A stretch of DNA of 64,000 nucleotides. Source: Hymenobacter sedentarius (GTDB taxonomy: Bacteria > Bacteroidota > Bacteroidia > Cytophagales > Hymenobacteraceae). Location: positions 1,550,001 through 1,614,000 of the forward strand of contig NZ_CP013909.1 of NCBI RefSeq assembly GCF_001507645.1, given 5' to 3'. How positions within the stretch are numbered: position 1 is the stretch's first letter; every line of letters begins with the position of its first letter. The notes under the pieces were generated by a model. The model was not told where the DNA came from. It did not search any database and saw nothing but the letters and a program-made list of their open reading frames with translations. A program made the translations under genes and the position numbers. Below, in pieces: positions 1 to 9,635 of this stretch.

Positions 1-2380
1 GCTTGTTTACCTCGCCCTCGTTCACCTTCACCGGGCGCGCGGTGCGCATCTCGTTAATCCATTCTTTCTCTAGGTAAGTCTGGTAGTCGGAAGTGGCCTG
101 GCCGCGGGCTTCGCCCAGGGTTTTGGGACCGGCCGGCAGGATTTTGTCGATGATGACGGCGTAGTAGCGGCCGTCTTTCTGCACATTGTAAACGCCGGGA
201 CCTTTGCTGGCCAGCTCATCCACTACTTTGTTGTCACCTTTCTGGAACACGCGCTGGGTGATTTGTACCGACAGCGGGTTCTTGGCATTGAAGCGCTGCT
301 CGATGATGGCCGGGTCGTGGGTGTATGCCCGCAGGGAAACGACATCGGCCGAAGCCGTGCGCGCCTGCTTGCCACCGATGGTCGTGTTCAAACCAATGCG
401 TGCGGCTGGCACTCCTTTTCCCTTTAGGAAAGCCTGAATGCGGGAGGTACGCTGGCCGGCCAAGTTAACCTGCGCCGACGTTTTTACCTGGCCGCTAGCC
501 ATCACCTGGAGTGTCGTGTCCGTTGCCATCAGGTTGGCGAGCTTGTTGAGGGCTTCGGTGCTGGCGGCCGTGAGCGTGGCCGTGCGGGGCTTGAACGCGA
601 TGGTGGCCGGAATTCCTTTCGTGGTGGGCATCACAGTTTCGACCATGCCCGAGGCCTCCATCCCGTTGGCCGTGTGCCGGGTAGTAAGGGCAGCCGGTCG
701 TATAAAGTAGGCCCGGGCCTCATCGCGCAACGCTGGCGTGGCGGCGCTCACAACGGTGCCCTGCACGCGCTGGTCCCACTGGTACTTGGCCTGGTTGGCA
801 GCGAAGTACTTCTTCAGGCCCACCGTGTCCTCAATGGCTTTGCTCCACACCTTCTCGTCCATCAGTTGGAAAAGCAAGATGCCGTCGCGGTACTCCTTTA
901 CCAGCATGCGGTAGTCTTCGTACTTATTCTCCAGGCTATTCTTCTCAAAGTCGGTCAGCGACTGCTCCACGTACTGGTCGTAGAGCTGCTGCATGGCAAA
1001 CGAGGGCTGCGCGCCGGTGCGGGGCCGCTGGTTTTGCTGCGCATAAGCTAAGAAGTCCTTCACCGGGTAGGGCTTGCCCATGATGGTGAACAGCGGTGAG
1101 TTGTCGTTCACGGCGCCTTTGCCCGTTTTGGCCCCTGCGGCTGGCGCCGCGTACTTGAAGCGGCCAGCTACCAGCGCGGTATCGGCCTTGCTAAAAACGT
1201 AGGTTTTGGCGGCCGGCATCTCCACAAACTTGTCTTCCTGCCGCACACGCTTCAGGAACGCGGCTTTGTTGAGCTCCGAGCGCGAGTCCTTGGCCACCTT
1301 GCTTTTCAGCGAGGCTTCCATGTCGGCAAACTTGGGCACCGGCTGCTTCTCAATCAGCTTGATAATGTGCCAGCCGTAGGGCGTTTGCACCGGCGCCGAA
1401 ATATCGCCGGGCTTCTGCAGCTTGAAGGCCACTTCCTCGAAGGAAGGAATCATGCGGCCCGTGCCGAAGGGCGGCAGCTCGCCGCCGTTGGCAGCCGAGC
1501 CGGCATCCTCCGAAAATTGAGCCACGAGCTTGTCCCAGTTTTCGCCCTTCTTCAGGCGGCTGTACAATTCGTCAACTTTCTTCTTGGCGGTGAGCGAGTC
1601 GGACTTGGCCGCGTTGGCGTTCATCCGAATCATAAGATGGGCCACCTTGATTTCGCCCTGCGCGGCCCGCTTGTCGTTGACCTTGATGATGTGGTAGCCG
1701 AAGCGCGTGCGAATGGGCGCTGACACTTGGCCCACGGGCGTCTTGTAGGCCGCCGACTCAAACGGGTACACCATCTGCATGGCGGTGAAGTAGCCCAGCT
1801 TACCCGCGTTTTCCTTGGCCGAGGGGTCCTCGCTCAGGGTGCGGGCCAGCTGCGCAAAATCGGCGCCGCCCAGTGCCTGCTGGCGGATGCCCTCAATCTT
1901 TTTGTACGCGGCCAGCGTGTCCTGCGGCGTGGCATCGGGCGCCACGCGAATGAGGATGTGCGAGGCATTCACCTCCTGGCTCATGCGGTCGTAGGCCTCG
2001 CGCACCAACTGGTCGGTCACGCTTTTCTCCGTGAGGTAGGGCAGCGAAAGCTGCTGCCGGTAGCCGTCGAGCTCGCGCTTGAAGGCCTGCGTGGTATCCA
2101 AGCCTTTTTGCTCGGCTTCCAGCACCTTGAGCCGGAAGTTGGTGTACAGGTCCAGGTAGTCGGTCACGCTTTGGCGGGTGCCAAAGTCGGGCGCCGAGCT
2201 GTTGTTCTTGCGGTACACGTAGGCAAACTCATTGGCCGGCACCGGGTAGTTGCCCAGGGTTTCGACGGCGGGCCCAGCCGCGGGCGAAGCCGTGGAGGCC
2301 GAAGCAGCCGGTTTAGAAGCCTGGCATCCAGCCAGCAGCGTAACGGCGGCAGCGCCGGCGTACAGAATGCGTTTGTGCAT
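1..2380 (-). CDS. Parvulin-type peptidylprolyl isomerase lipoprotein with OmpA-like segment (3' end cut by window)
   Basis: Predicted envelope foldase (SurA/PpiC type) that isomerises prolyl bonds of exported proteins. The ATG at 2380 opens a lipoprotein signal with lipobox LLAGC, so the mature protein is probably membrane anchored in the periplasm. Two parvulin domains follow at roughly residues 138-235 and 242-347, each with the typical HI/HL strand, an FGTG or GYF turn and a C-terminal GYHIIK or GWHIIK motif. Around residues 590-665 there is a stretch resembling a degenerate OmpA-like peptidoglycan-binding domain (IAFKPRTATLT, then an RTSRIQAFL helix). The frame is open to base 1 with 793 codons visible, so the C-terminus lies outside the window. 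A parvulin role is confident; the OmpA-like call is inference. Confidence 0.88.
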   Translation of the reverse strand, partial: MHKRILYAGAAAVTLLAGCQASKPAASASTASPAAGPAVETLGNYPVPANEFAYVYRKNNSSAPDFGTRQSVTDYLDLYTNFRLKVLEAEQKGLDTTQAFKRELDGYRQQLSLPYLTEKSVTDQLVREAYDRMSQEVNASHILIRVAPDATPQDTLAAYKKIEGIRQQALGGADFAQLARTLSEDPSAKENAGKLGYFTAMQMVYPFESAAYKTPVGQVSAPIRTRFGYHIIKVNDKRAAQGEIKVAHLMIRMNANAAKSDSLTAKKKVDELYSRLKKGENWDKLVAQFSEDAGSAANGGELPPFGTGRMIPSFEEVAFKLQKPGDISAPVQTPYGWHIIKLIEKQPVPKFADMEASLKSKVAKDSRSELNKAAFLKRVRQEDKFVEMPAAKTYVFSKADTALVAGRFKYAAPAAGAKTGKGAVNDNSPLFTIMGKPYPVKDFLAYAQQNQRPRTGAQPSFAMQQLYDQYVEQSLTDFEKNSLENKYEDYRMLVKEYRDGILLFQLMDEKVWSKAIEDTVGLKKYFAANQAKYQWDQRVQGTVVSAATPALRDEARAYFIRPAALTTRHTANGMEASGMVETVMPTTKGIPATIAFKPRTATLTAASTEALNKLANLMATDTTLQVMASGQVKTSAQVNLAGQRTSRIQAFLKGKGVPAARIGLNTTIGGKQARTASADVVSLRAYTHDPAIIEQRFNAKNPLSVQITQRVFQKGDNKVVDELASKGPGVYNVQKDGRYYAVIIDKILPAGPKTLGEARGQATSDYQTYLEKEWINEMRTARPVKVNEGEVNK

Positions 2381-2690
2381 ATAAAAAGTAAGAGACGAGT
2401 GCGGCAAGCGGGAAGAAGCGCGCCGCGCGGGCATAAAAGTACCGATGCGAAATTAACTATTTTCCGGAGGTAAAGCAGCAGGCCCGGTTACCACCGCATG
2501 CGCACCACCGTACCCGGCGCGGGAAGGCTTCAGGCCAAGTTTAATCACAATAAAAATCAAAAAGGCCAAAGAACAAGCGCAGCCGGCGGTGGGTTTTAAA
2601 TTAAAAAACGGTCTTGCTCAGCTTGACCAACCGAAGGCTGGGACGCTGAGCAAGACCGGATTTGGAAGTTGTGGGCGCAGTTCACCGACG
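2381..2690. other. Intergenic region, 310 bases
   Basis: No gene is seen here. It holds the presumed promoter of the parvulin gene (a TACTTTTA box on the minus strand at 2434-2441, one mismatch from the Bacteroidota TAnnTTTG box) and the terminator hairpin of the upstream anti-sigma operon at 2603-2658. Confidence 0.6.
2603..2658 (-). terminator. Rho-independent terminator of the partner-switching operon
   Basis: A perfect 14-base inverted repeat (2609-2622 with 2645-2658, arm CGGTCTTGCTCAGC) encloses a loop of 22 bases and is followed on the minus strand by six T residues. It lies 33 bases past the stop of the ATP-binding anti-sigma gene. Confidence 0.75.
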
Positions 2691-3104
2691 TTAGGCCAGG
2701 TGCTTGCTCAGGTGGCACACGGTGTGGTTGCCGCGGGTAAAGAACTCAACTTTATCCATGAGCCGGTTCACCAGCGTCATGCCCATGCCGCCCTTGCGGC
2801 CCTGGCGAATGAAGTCGCGCAAGTCGGGGCTTTGGTGGGGCGCGGGCAGGAAGATGGTGTCGCCGTTGTCGGCAATTTCCACGTTCAGTTCGTGGTCGTC
2901 GAGCTGGAGTTTGAGGTCCAGAAACTGGGTCTCATCTTCGCCGTTGGCGTGGATGATGAAATTGGCCACTACCTCGTCCACGGCCAGCACCACCTGGTTA
3001 ACGGTGATTTCGGGCAGCTGCCGGCTGCTGAGGTAAGTCCGCACGAAGTCCCGCACCTGCTGGAGGTGGCTGCGGGAACAAGCAATGCGGAGCGCAGATT
3101 TCAC
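2691..3104 (-). CDS. RsbW-like anti-sigma/serine kinase ATP-binding protein
   Basis: GHKL-type ATP-binding protein of the RsbW/SpoIIAB class, which in partner switching either binds a target (often a sigma factor) or phosphorylates a STAS antagonist. The N box is seen as VDEVVANFIIHAN, the G1 box as IADNGD and the G2 box as GGMGMTLV. The start is uncertain: GTG at 3104 gives 137 residues beginning at the first conserved strand. The frame stays open to a TTG at 3194, but that extension is encoded by a palindromic intergenic repeat and is probably not protein. It is third in an operon after the phosphatase and the STAS gene, so all three partner-switching components are adjacent. Its target is not in the window. 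Confidence 0.85.
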   Translation of the reverse strand: MKSALRIACSRSHLQQVRDFVRTYLSSRQLPEITVNQVVLAVDEVVANFIIHANGEDETQFLDLKLQLDDHELNVEIADNGDTIFLPAPHQSPDLRDFIRQGRKGGMGMTLVNRLMDKVEFFTRGNHTVCHLSKHLA

Positions 3105-3116
3105 TTCGAAAGTTTT

Positions 3117-3212
3117 GAGTGTTAAGGGTTGAAAGTTGAGGGGATGTGTTGAGCAGGAGAAGGACGATGAAATCCCGGTTAGCTCAACTTTCAACCCTCA
3201 ACATTCAACACT
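3117..3212. repeat. Palindromic intergenic repeat (GTTGAAAGTTGAG type)
   Basis: Imperfect inverted repeat with arms at about 3117-3141 and 3183-3212 made of short TTGA/TCAA words. It separates the STAS gene from the anti-sigma gene inside one operon, so its transcript would form a hairpin between the two cistrons. A related element lies at 40285-40403. Confidence 0.7.
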
Positions 3213-3214
3213 TT

Positions 3215-3544
3215 TTAAGCGGCTTCGGCTTCGGTGGCGCTGGGAACGATGGTCATCAGGGCATCGAGCCCCAGAATTTCAAATACGTTGAATACCTTCT
3301 CTTGCATGTTAAAGAATACCAGTTTTACGTTGGCATCCTGAAAGCGCTGCAAGTGGGAAATGAACACACCCAGGCCAGCCGAGGAAATGTAGCTGAGCTT
3401 GGCGCAGTCGACCAGCACCTTGCGGTAGTTGAGAATGTCTGGTTTAGCAAGCTCAGTATCAAGAACAATAGCGGAGCTAGCATCCAGCTCACCGTCCAGC
3501 AGGAGGGTGAGGGTATCGGCGGAGGGTTGGGCGGTAACTTTCAT
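3215..3544 (-). CDS. STAS-domain anti-sigma factor antagonist (RsbV/SpoIIAA-like)
   Basis: Single STAS domain of 109 residues, the usual size for RsbV or SpoIIAA. The likely regulatory phosphorylation site is the serine pair in YISSAGLG, at the position where the family has its conserved phospho-serine. In the known mechanism the dephosphorylated form binds the RsbW-like protein and frees its partner. ATG start at 3544, only 15 bases after the phosphatase stop, and upstream of the ATP-binding anti-sigma gene, consistent with one transcript. A palindromic repeat follows immediately after its stop codon. Confidence 0.9.
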   Translation of the reverse strand: MKVTAQPSADTLTLLLDGELDASSAIVLDTELAKPDILNYRKVLVDCAKLSYISSAGLGVFISHLQRFQDANVKLVFFNMQEKVFNVFEILGLDALMTIVPSATEAEAA

Positions 3545-3559
3545 AATGAGGGCGATACG

Positions 3560-5689
3560 TCAGGCTAACAGTGGGGGTTGAGCCGACTTGAATTTAATAA
3601 CCAGCAGGGTCTGGTCATCGTGGATGGGGTAGCCGTGGGTGAAGCCGTTCAGGTCGTTCAGGATAAGCGACTTAATGCTCTCGGCATCCTGAAAATAACT
3701 TTCTTCCAGGCGCAGCTTCAGGCGGTCTTCGCCGTACTCGGCTCCCCCGGCACCGCGCGCCTCCACGATGCCGTCGGTGTATATCACCATCACGTCGCCG
3801 GGGCTGTAGTCGTAAAACTGGTTTTTGATGTGCTTCTCGTAGGTCTCATTCCGGATGATGCCCAGGCCGAGGCCCGTCGATTCGAAGTAGAAAACCTCCT
3901 CGCGCAGGGCGTGGTAGTACAGCGTGTGGCAGTGCCCGGCGCGAGCAAAGACGAAGCCGCCCTGCTCGTAATCGATGATATAGAGCGACGAGGTGATGAA
4001 CGACGACCGTTCCAGGCAGTGGGAGAGGGCGGTATTGGCCTGCGCCATAAACCGACTGGGCACCGGGAACTTGTCGCGCTCGTTCTTGGCCAGCGGATTT
4101 TCCTGCATCAGCGCATGGAAAATGCCTTTCATCTGCGCCATGTGGAAGGCCGCCGTCACGCCCTTGCCGCTCACGTCGCCGATGATGACGGCCAGCCGCC
4201 GGCCCGGCAGGTGCAGGAAGTCGTAGAAGTCACCGCCTACCTCTTTGGCCGCCAGCGAGTGCGAGCTGATTTCAAACCAGTTGTCGGTAGGCAGGTTTTT
4301 TGGAATGAGGCTGTCCTGCACCTGCGAGGCGATTTTCAGCTCTTCCTGGGTGCGCTGGTTTTCCAGCGACGTGCGCACCAGCTCCAGGTTTTCGATGCTG
4401 AGCACCGCCTGGCTGGTGAAGGTCTGTAGAATGTTGAGGTCTTCGCGGTCGAAGGTGTGGGGCTCCACTTTCAGCAGGTGGAGCATGCCGTAGTTGTAGT
4501 GCAGCCCGCGCAGCGGCAGCTGCAGCAGCGAGCGAAACGCCTGCGGCAGCCCCGTAAAGCCGGGCCGCACGTTCAGGTCGTTGGTGATGAACTCGCCTTC
4601 CGGCAACTCGTGGCCCTTGAGCAACGCCCGCAGGGAATTGGCCTGCTCGGGCTGCAGGTTGTAGTAGAACGTGGCTTCCGACGCGTCGACGCCGGCGTGG
4701 CCGGGGTCCAGGTCCAGCCACGCGGCTTCGGCCTGCACCGTTTGCACCGCCGACTCCAGCAAAATGGTGTAAACCTCGGCCGACGTCTGGCCGCGCTGAA
4801 TAATCTGGGTGAGGCGCTGCAGGCGCAGGATTTCGTTGCGCCGCTGGTCGATGATGTCGGCAATGGGCATGTTGAAAAACGTGACCAGCAGCCCCATCAG
4901 CGCATAGAAGGCCGAAAAGAAAGCGGTGAGCAGCAGAAACGCATACTGCGGCTGCGGCGCAATCAGCTGCGGGTCGACCTGCGTGACGCGGAAATACTGC
5001 ACAAAAATCAGCACCCCAAACAGCAGGGCCGCCTGCAGCAGCACGGCGTTCCACTTGTCGCGCTGGCTGAGGTAGGCCACCCACTTCTGGTGGCCGCTGA
5101 GGTAGATGCCGTACAAGCCCAGCAATACCACCAGCGGAATGCCAAGGTAGTTGGGCGGATCCACGCCCACCAGGCGAAACAGCAGGGTAGCGCCGAGCGC
5201 CACCTCAAACGCCGTCCATTCGCGCTGCAGCCGCGCCGTGGAGCGGAACAGCACCAGCGCCCGCCACGCGTAGTTGGTGCGGGCCAGAAAAATCACGAAC
5301 AGCCCCAGGTTCAGCGTGTAGATGCTGGTGAAGAACACGCTGTTGTTGCTGAAGACGGGCTCGTCCTTGGCCAGCCGCTCCACCAGGTGCAGCGCCACGC
5401 ACCCCAGCGCCAGCAAGCCGGGGCCCAGCAGCAAGCGCCGCAGCAGCGGCACAAAAGCCTGGCCATCGAGTGGCGACGGCTGGTACCGGTAATACAGAAA
5501 AACGCCCAGCACAAAAGCGGCCTGCGTCAGCTGCGTGGTCCATTCCGGCCAGTTGCCCAGCCACGGGCCCGCTCCCGAGTGGCTGAGCGCACTAAGCAGC
5601 AGCAGCACCCAGCTAAGCAGGCTAAAAGGCAACAGAAGCGAGAGTAAGCGTTTAGGCACAGACAAAAACCAGGAAAAACACAAGCGCAC
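3560..5689 (-). CDS. Membrane-bound PP2C (SpoIIE/RsbU-type) phosphatase with GAF domain
   Basis: First gene of the partner-switching operon. The N-terminal ~285 residues contain about eight hydrophobic segments and should form a membrane sensor. A GAF-like domain lies at about 295-440, and a PP2C/SpoIIE phosphatase domain at about 473-700. The metal-binding motifs are visible: GGDFYDF, GDVSGKGVTAAF, YTDGIVEARG and DDQTLL. By family knowledge it dephosphorylates the STAS antagonist encoded 15 bases downstream. The GTG at 5689 is used here; an in-frame GTG ten codons later is an alternative. The sensed signal is unknown. Confidence 0.9.
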   Translation of the reverse strand: MRLCFSWFLSVPKRLLSLLLPFSLLSWVLLLLSALSHSGAGPWLGNWPEWTTQLTQAAFVLGVFLYYRYQPSPLDGQAFVPLLRRLLLGPGLLALGCVALHLVERLAKDEPVFSNNSVFFTSIYTLNLGLFVIFLARTNYAWRALVLFRSTARLQREWTAFEVALGATLLFRLVGVDPPNYLGIPLVVLLGLYGIYLSGHQKWVAYLSQRDKWNAVLLQAALLFGVLIFVQYFRVTQVDPQLIAPQPQYAFLLLTAFFSAFYALMGLLVTFFNMPIADIIDQRRNEILRLQRLTQIIQRGQTSAEVYTILLESAVQTVQAEAAWLDLDPGHAGVDASEATFYYNLQPEQANSLRALLKGHELPEGEFITNDLNVRPGFTGLPQAFRSLLQLPLRGLHYNYGMLHLLKVEPHTFDREDLNILQTFTSQAVLSIENLELVRTSLENQRTQEELKIASQVQDSLIPKNLPTDNWFEISSHSLAAKEVGGDFYDFLHLPGRRLAVIIGDVSGKGVTAAFHMAQMKGIFHALMQENPLAKNERDKFPVPSRFMAQANTALSHCLERSSFITSSLYIIDYEQGGFVFARAGHCHTLYYHALREEVFYFESTGLGLGIIRNETYEKHIKNQFYDYSPGDVMVIYTDGIVEARGAGGAEYGEDRLKLRLEESYFQDAESIKSLILNDLNGFTHGYPIHDDQTLLVIKFKSAQPPLLA

Positions 5690-5838
5690 CAGCCCGCCGC
5701 GTCTTTACTGACGCTCAATCGGCATGCAAGATACAATCAGCCCTGCACAATTACCTTACCCGTTGCCGCATAAGCTCAACGGGCAACGCCAGCCGAAGCC
5801 GACGTTGCCCGTAAGTAGCCAAAGCGGGTTTTGGGCGC

Positions 5839-7407
<1,569 letters not shown>

Positions 7408-7555
7408 TTATTCCTGGCACCACGGAGCGATTAGCTTGCGGCATTTAGCAGGGCAAGCACAACAACCGCCGCTTTGCAAGCCCATTCTGAACCCGCTTCC
7501 AAACAATTTGCCACTGCCATCCGTCTTAGCGGCTACCATTTCATAGCCCGTTATT

Positions 7556-8407
7556 ATGTCTGATTCCTCTTCAAAAACCTGGTTTATCACCGGCGCATCT
7601 TCCGGCTTTGGCGAAGCGCTGGCCACTTACGTCCTCGAGAAAGGCGACCGCGTGGTCGCTACTTTTCGCCAGCCCGAGCAAGCCCAGGAGTTTACGGCCC
7701 GGCAGGCGGGCCGCACCCTCGGCGTGGTGTGCGACGTGACCAACGAAGCCCAGGTGAAAACGGCCGTGGCCGAGGCCCTGGCCCAGTTCGGCCACCTCGA
7801 CGTCATCGTAAACAATGCCGGCTACGGCTCTATGGGCAGCATCGAAGAAGTGCCTGCCGCCGAAGTGCAGCGGCAGTTCGACGTGAACGTGTTTGGCGCG
7901 CTGCACGTGCTGCGGGCCGTGCTGCCGCAGCTGCGCAAGCAGCGCTCGGGCCACGTGCTGAACATCACCAGCATCGGCGGCCTGAAAACTTTCCCCGGCG
8001 TGGGCATCTACAACGCCAGCAAGTTCGCCCTTGAAGCCATTGGCGAAAGCCTGAGCCAGCAGGTGGGCCCGTTGGGCATCAAGGTCACCAATATTGAGCC
8101 CAGCGGCTTCCGCACCAAGTGGGCGGGCGAGTCGGCCACCATCGCCGACACCAAAATCGACGATTACCAACCGACGGTGGGCGAGAACCTGCGTGGCATT
8201 CAGGGCTACAGCGGCAGCCAGCCCGGCGACCCCATGCGCGCCGCCAAGGCCATGTATGACGTGGTGCAACTCGAAAACCCGCCGCTGCACCTGCCCCTAG
8301 GCAAAGCCGCCGTGAAAGGCGCCCGCGAGAAGTTTGCCAGCATCAGCAAGGAGCTCGAGCAGTACGCCCAGGTGGGCGAAGCGGCCGATTTCCCGGCCGG
8401 CGAATAG
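7556..8407 (+). CDS. Short-chain dehydrogenase/reductase
   Basis: Classical SDR oxidoreductase of 283 residues, NAD(P)-dependent, substrate unknown. The Rossmann motif is GASSGFGEAL near the N-terminus, NNAGYG follows strand 4, and the catalytic Ser/Tyr/Lys are in TSIGG and YNASKFAL. The sequence around SGFRTKWAGES resembles the group of bacterial SDRs annotated as SDR family oxidoreductase/retinol dehydrogenase-like, but specificity cannot be read. Divergent from guaB. A long palindrome follows eight bases after its stop. Confidence 0.93.
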   Translation: MSDSSSKTWFITGASSGFGEALATYVLEKGDRVVATFRQPEQAQEFTARQAGRTLGVVCDVTNEAQVKTAVAEALAQFGHLDVIVNNAGYGSMGSIEEVPAAEVQRQFDVNVFGALHVLRAVLPQLRKQRSGHVLNITSIGGLKTFPGVGIYNASKFALEAIGESLSQQVGPLGIKVTNIEPSGFRTKWAGESATIADTKIDDYQPTVGENLRGIQGYSGSQPGDPMRAAKAMYDVVQLENPPLHLPLGKAAVKGAREKFASISKELEQYAQVGEAADFPAGE

Positions 8408-8414
8408 CGGCGTC

Positions 8415-8610
8415 AGAACGACCAACTCCCCTCCTTACCAAGGAGGGGATGCTCAACTGCCAAGTTGAGCTGGGGTGGTTGAATCGTTGAACGATGGGCG
8501 AATAACTCGCGTCTAAATCGCCCCGAAATCGTTCAACGAATACAACCACCCCCGTTCTCGCCCTTGGCTCGAACATCCCCTCCTTGCTAAGGAGGGGAGT
8601 TTGTCGTTCT
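8415..8610. repeat. Long palindromic repeat containing CTCCCCTCCTT arms
   Basis: About 196 bases. The outer arms AGAACGACCAACTCCCCTCC and its near-complement at 8591-8610 pair almost perfectly. Inside are further self-complementary words (AAGGAGGGGATG, CGTTCAACGA). It fills the space between the SDR gene and the FRG gene. Confidence 0.75.
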
Positions 8611-8641
8611 TGCATGCTTACTTCTGTGTTTTCTGCGTCCC

Positions 8642-9484
8642 ATGCCCCTTCCTGCCAACGATTACGTCGCCACTTCCTGGGAAGACCTGCAAAAGCTGCT
8701 CTTCCAGGATACTTGGGATAGCGGCCTGGGGCGGTTCCGTTCGCCGTTTGTGTACCGGGGCAGCCGCTCGCGCCATTTTCAGCTCAATACCAGCCTGCAG
8801 CGCCTGGGCGGCAAGTACTACGAGCTGGAAAACCACTTGCTGCGCAACTTCCGCAAGTACGCCCACGACACCACCCAGACCATTCAGGCGGCCAGCACCT
8901 GGGACTGGCTGGCTCTGGCCCAACACCACGGCCTGCCCACCCGCCTGCTTGATTGGACCTACTCGCCCTATGTGGCCCTGCACTTCGCCACCGACGACCT
9001 TGAGGCCTACCACGAAGACGGCATCATCTGGGCCCTCAACTACGTGAAAGCTGCTGAGCACCTGCCCCCCAGCCTGCGCCAGGCCCTGCGCAAGGAGGGT
9101 TCCAATGTGTTTACCTCCGAACTGCTCCAGCCCCTGAGCAAAAACTTAAGCGAGCTGGAAGCCCTGCAGGAGACGCCCTACGTCATGTTTCTGGAGCCGC
9201 CCAGCCTCGATGCCCGCATTGTACACCAATACGCGCTGTTTTCGCTCATGAGCACGGCCCAGAGCGTGCTGCACGACTGGCTGACCGAACGCCCCGAACT
9301 GTATTTCCGCATCGTCATCCCCGCCAAACTCAAGTGGGAAGTGCGCGATAAACTCGACCAGGCCAATATCACGGAGCGGGTGCTGCTGCCCGGCCTCGGT
9401 GGGCTAAGCCGCTGGCTGCACCGCCACTATTCGCCCCGCGGCGGGCAGGATTCCGGGTTTATAGACGATAGCGAAATGCGCTGA
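8642..9484 (+). CDS. FRG-domain protein
   Basis: 280 residues. The FRG domain (named for its conserved Phe-Arg-Gly motif) spans about residues 15-125: FVYRGSRSRHFQLNTSLQR, then the core DWLALAQHHGLPTRLLDWT and YVALHFAT. The biochemical role of FRG domains is not established, though they are often found in accessory or defence-linked genes. The rest has no recognised domain. ATG at 8642; the gene is flanked by two different palindromic repeats (8415-8610 and 9516-9623) and has no operon partner. Family call confident, function unknown. Confidence 0.85.
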   Translation: MPLPANDYVATSWEDLQKLLFQDTWDSGLGRFRSPFVYRGSRSRHFQLNTSLQRLGGKYYELENHLLRNFRKYAHDTTQTIQAASTWDWLALAQHHGLPTRLLDWTYSPYVALHFATDDLEAYHEDGIIWALNYVKAAEHLPPSLRQALRKEGSNVFTSELLQPLSKNLSELEALQETPYVMFLEPPSLDARIVHQYALFSLMSTAQSVLHDWLTERPELYFRIVIPAKLKWEVRDKLDQANITERVLLPGLGGLSRWLHRHYSPRGGQDSGFIDDSEMR

Positions 9485-9515
9485 TTGAAAGGGGTATACA
9501 GAGAACGTCGTGCTG

Positions 9516-9623
9516 AAAAAAGAACGGTCATGCTGAGCTTGTCGAAGCATCTCTCCCGCAATACTAAAATCAATTAGTTGTGCGGGAGAGATGCTTCGAC
9601 AAGCTCAGCATGACGTTCTTTTT
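9516..9623. repeat. Palindromic repeat family R1 (GTCATGCTGAGCTTGTCGAAGC)
   Basis: Arms of about 43 bases (9516-9559 and 9581-9623) pair with very few mismatches around a loop with CAATACTAAAATCAATTAG. The same arm and a closely similar loop recur at 43405-43494; the arm recurs at 63367-63467 and a degraded one at 22367-22454. It lies between convergent genes and could also stop transcription from both sides. Confidence 0.85.
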
Positions 9624-9635
9624 ATCACCAAGAAC

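Noticed and set aside
3105..3194. N-terminal extension of the RsbW-like protein from a TTG
   Set aside because: The extension is encoded by a palindromic repeat and precedes the first conserved strand.
4457..5647. 396-codon plus-strand frame rich in Gln, Arg and His
   Set aside because: Antisense shadow of the PP2C phosphatase gene, no family features.
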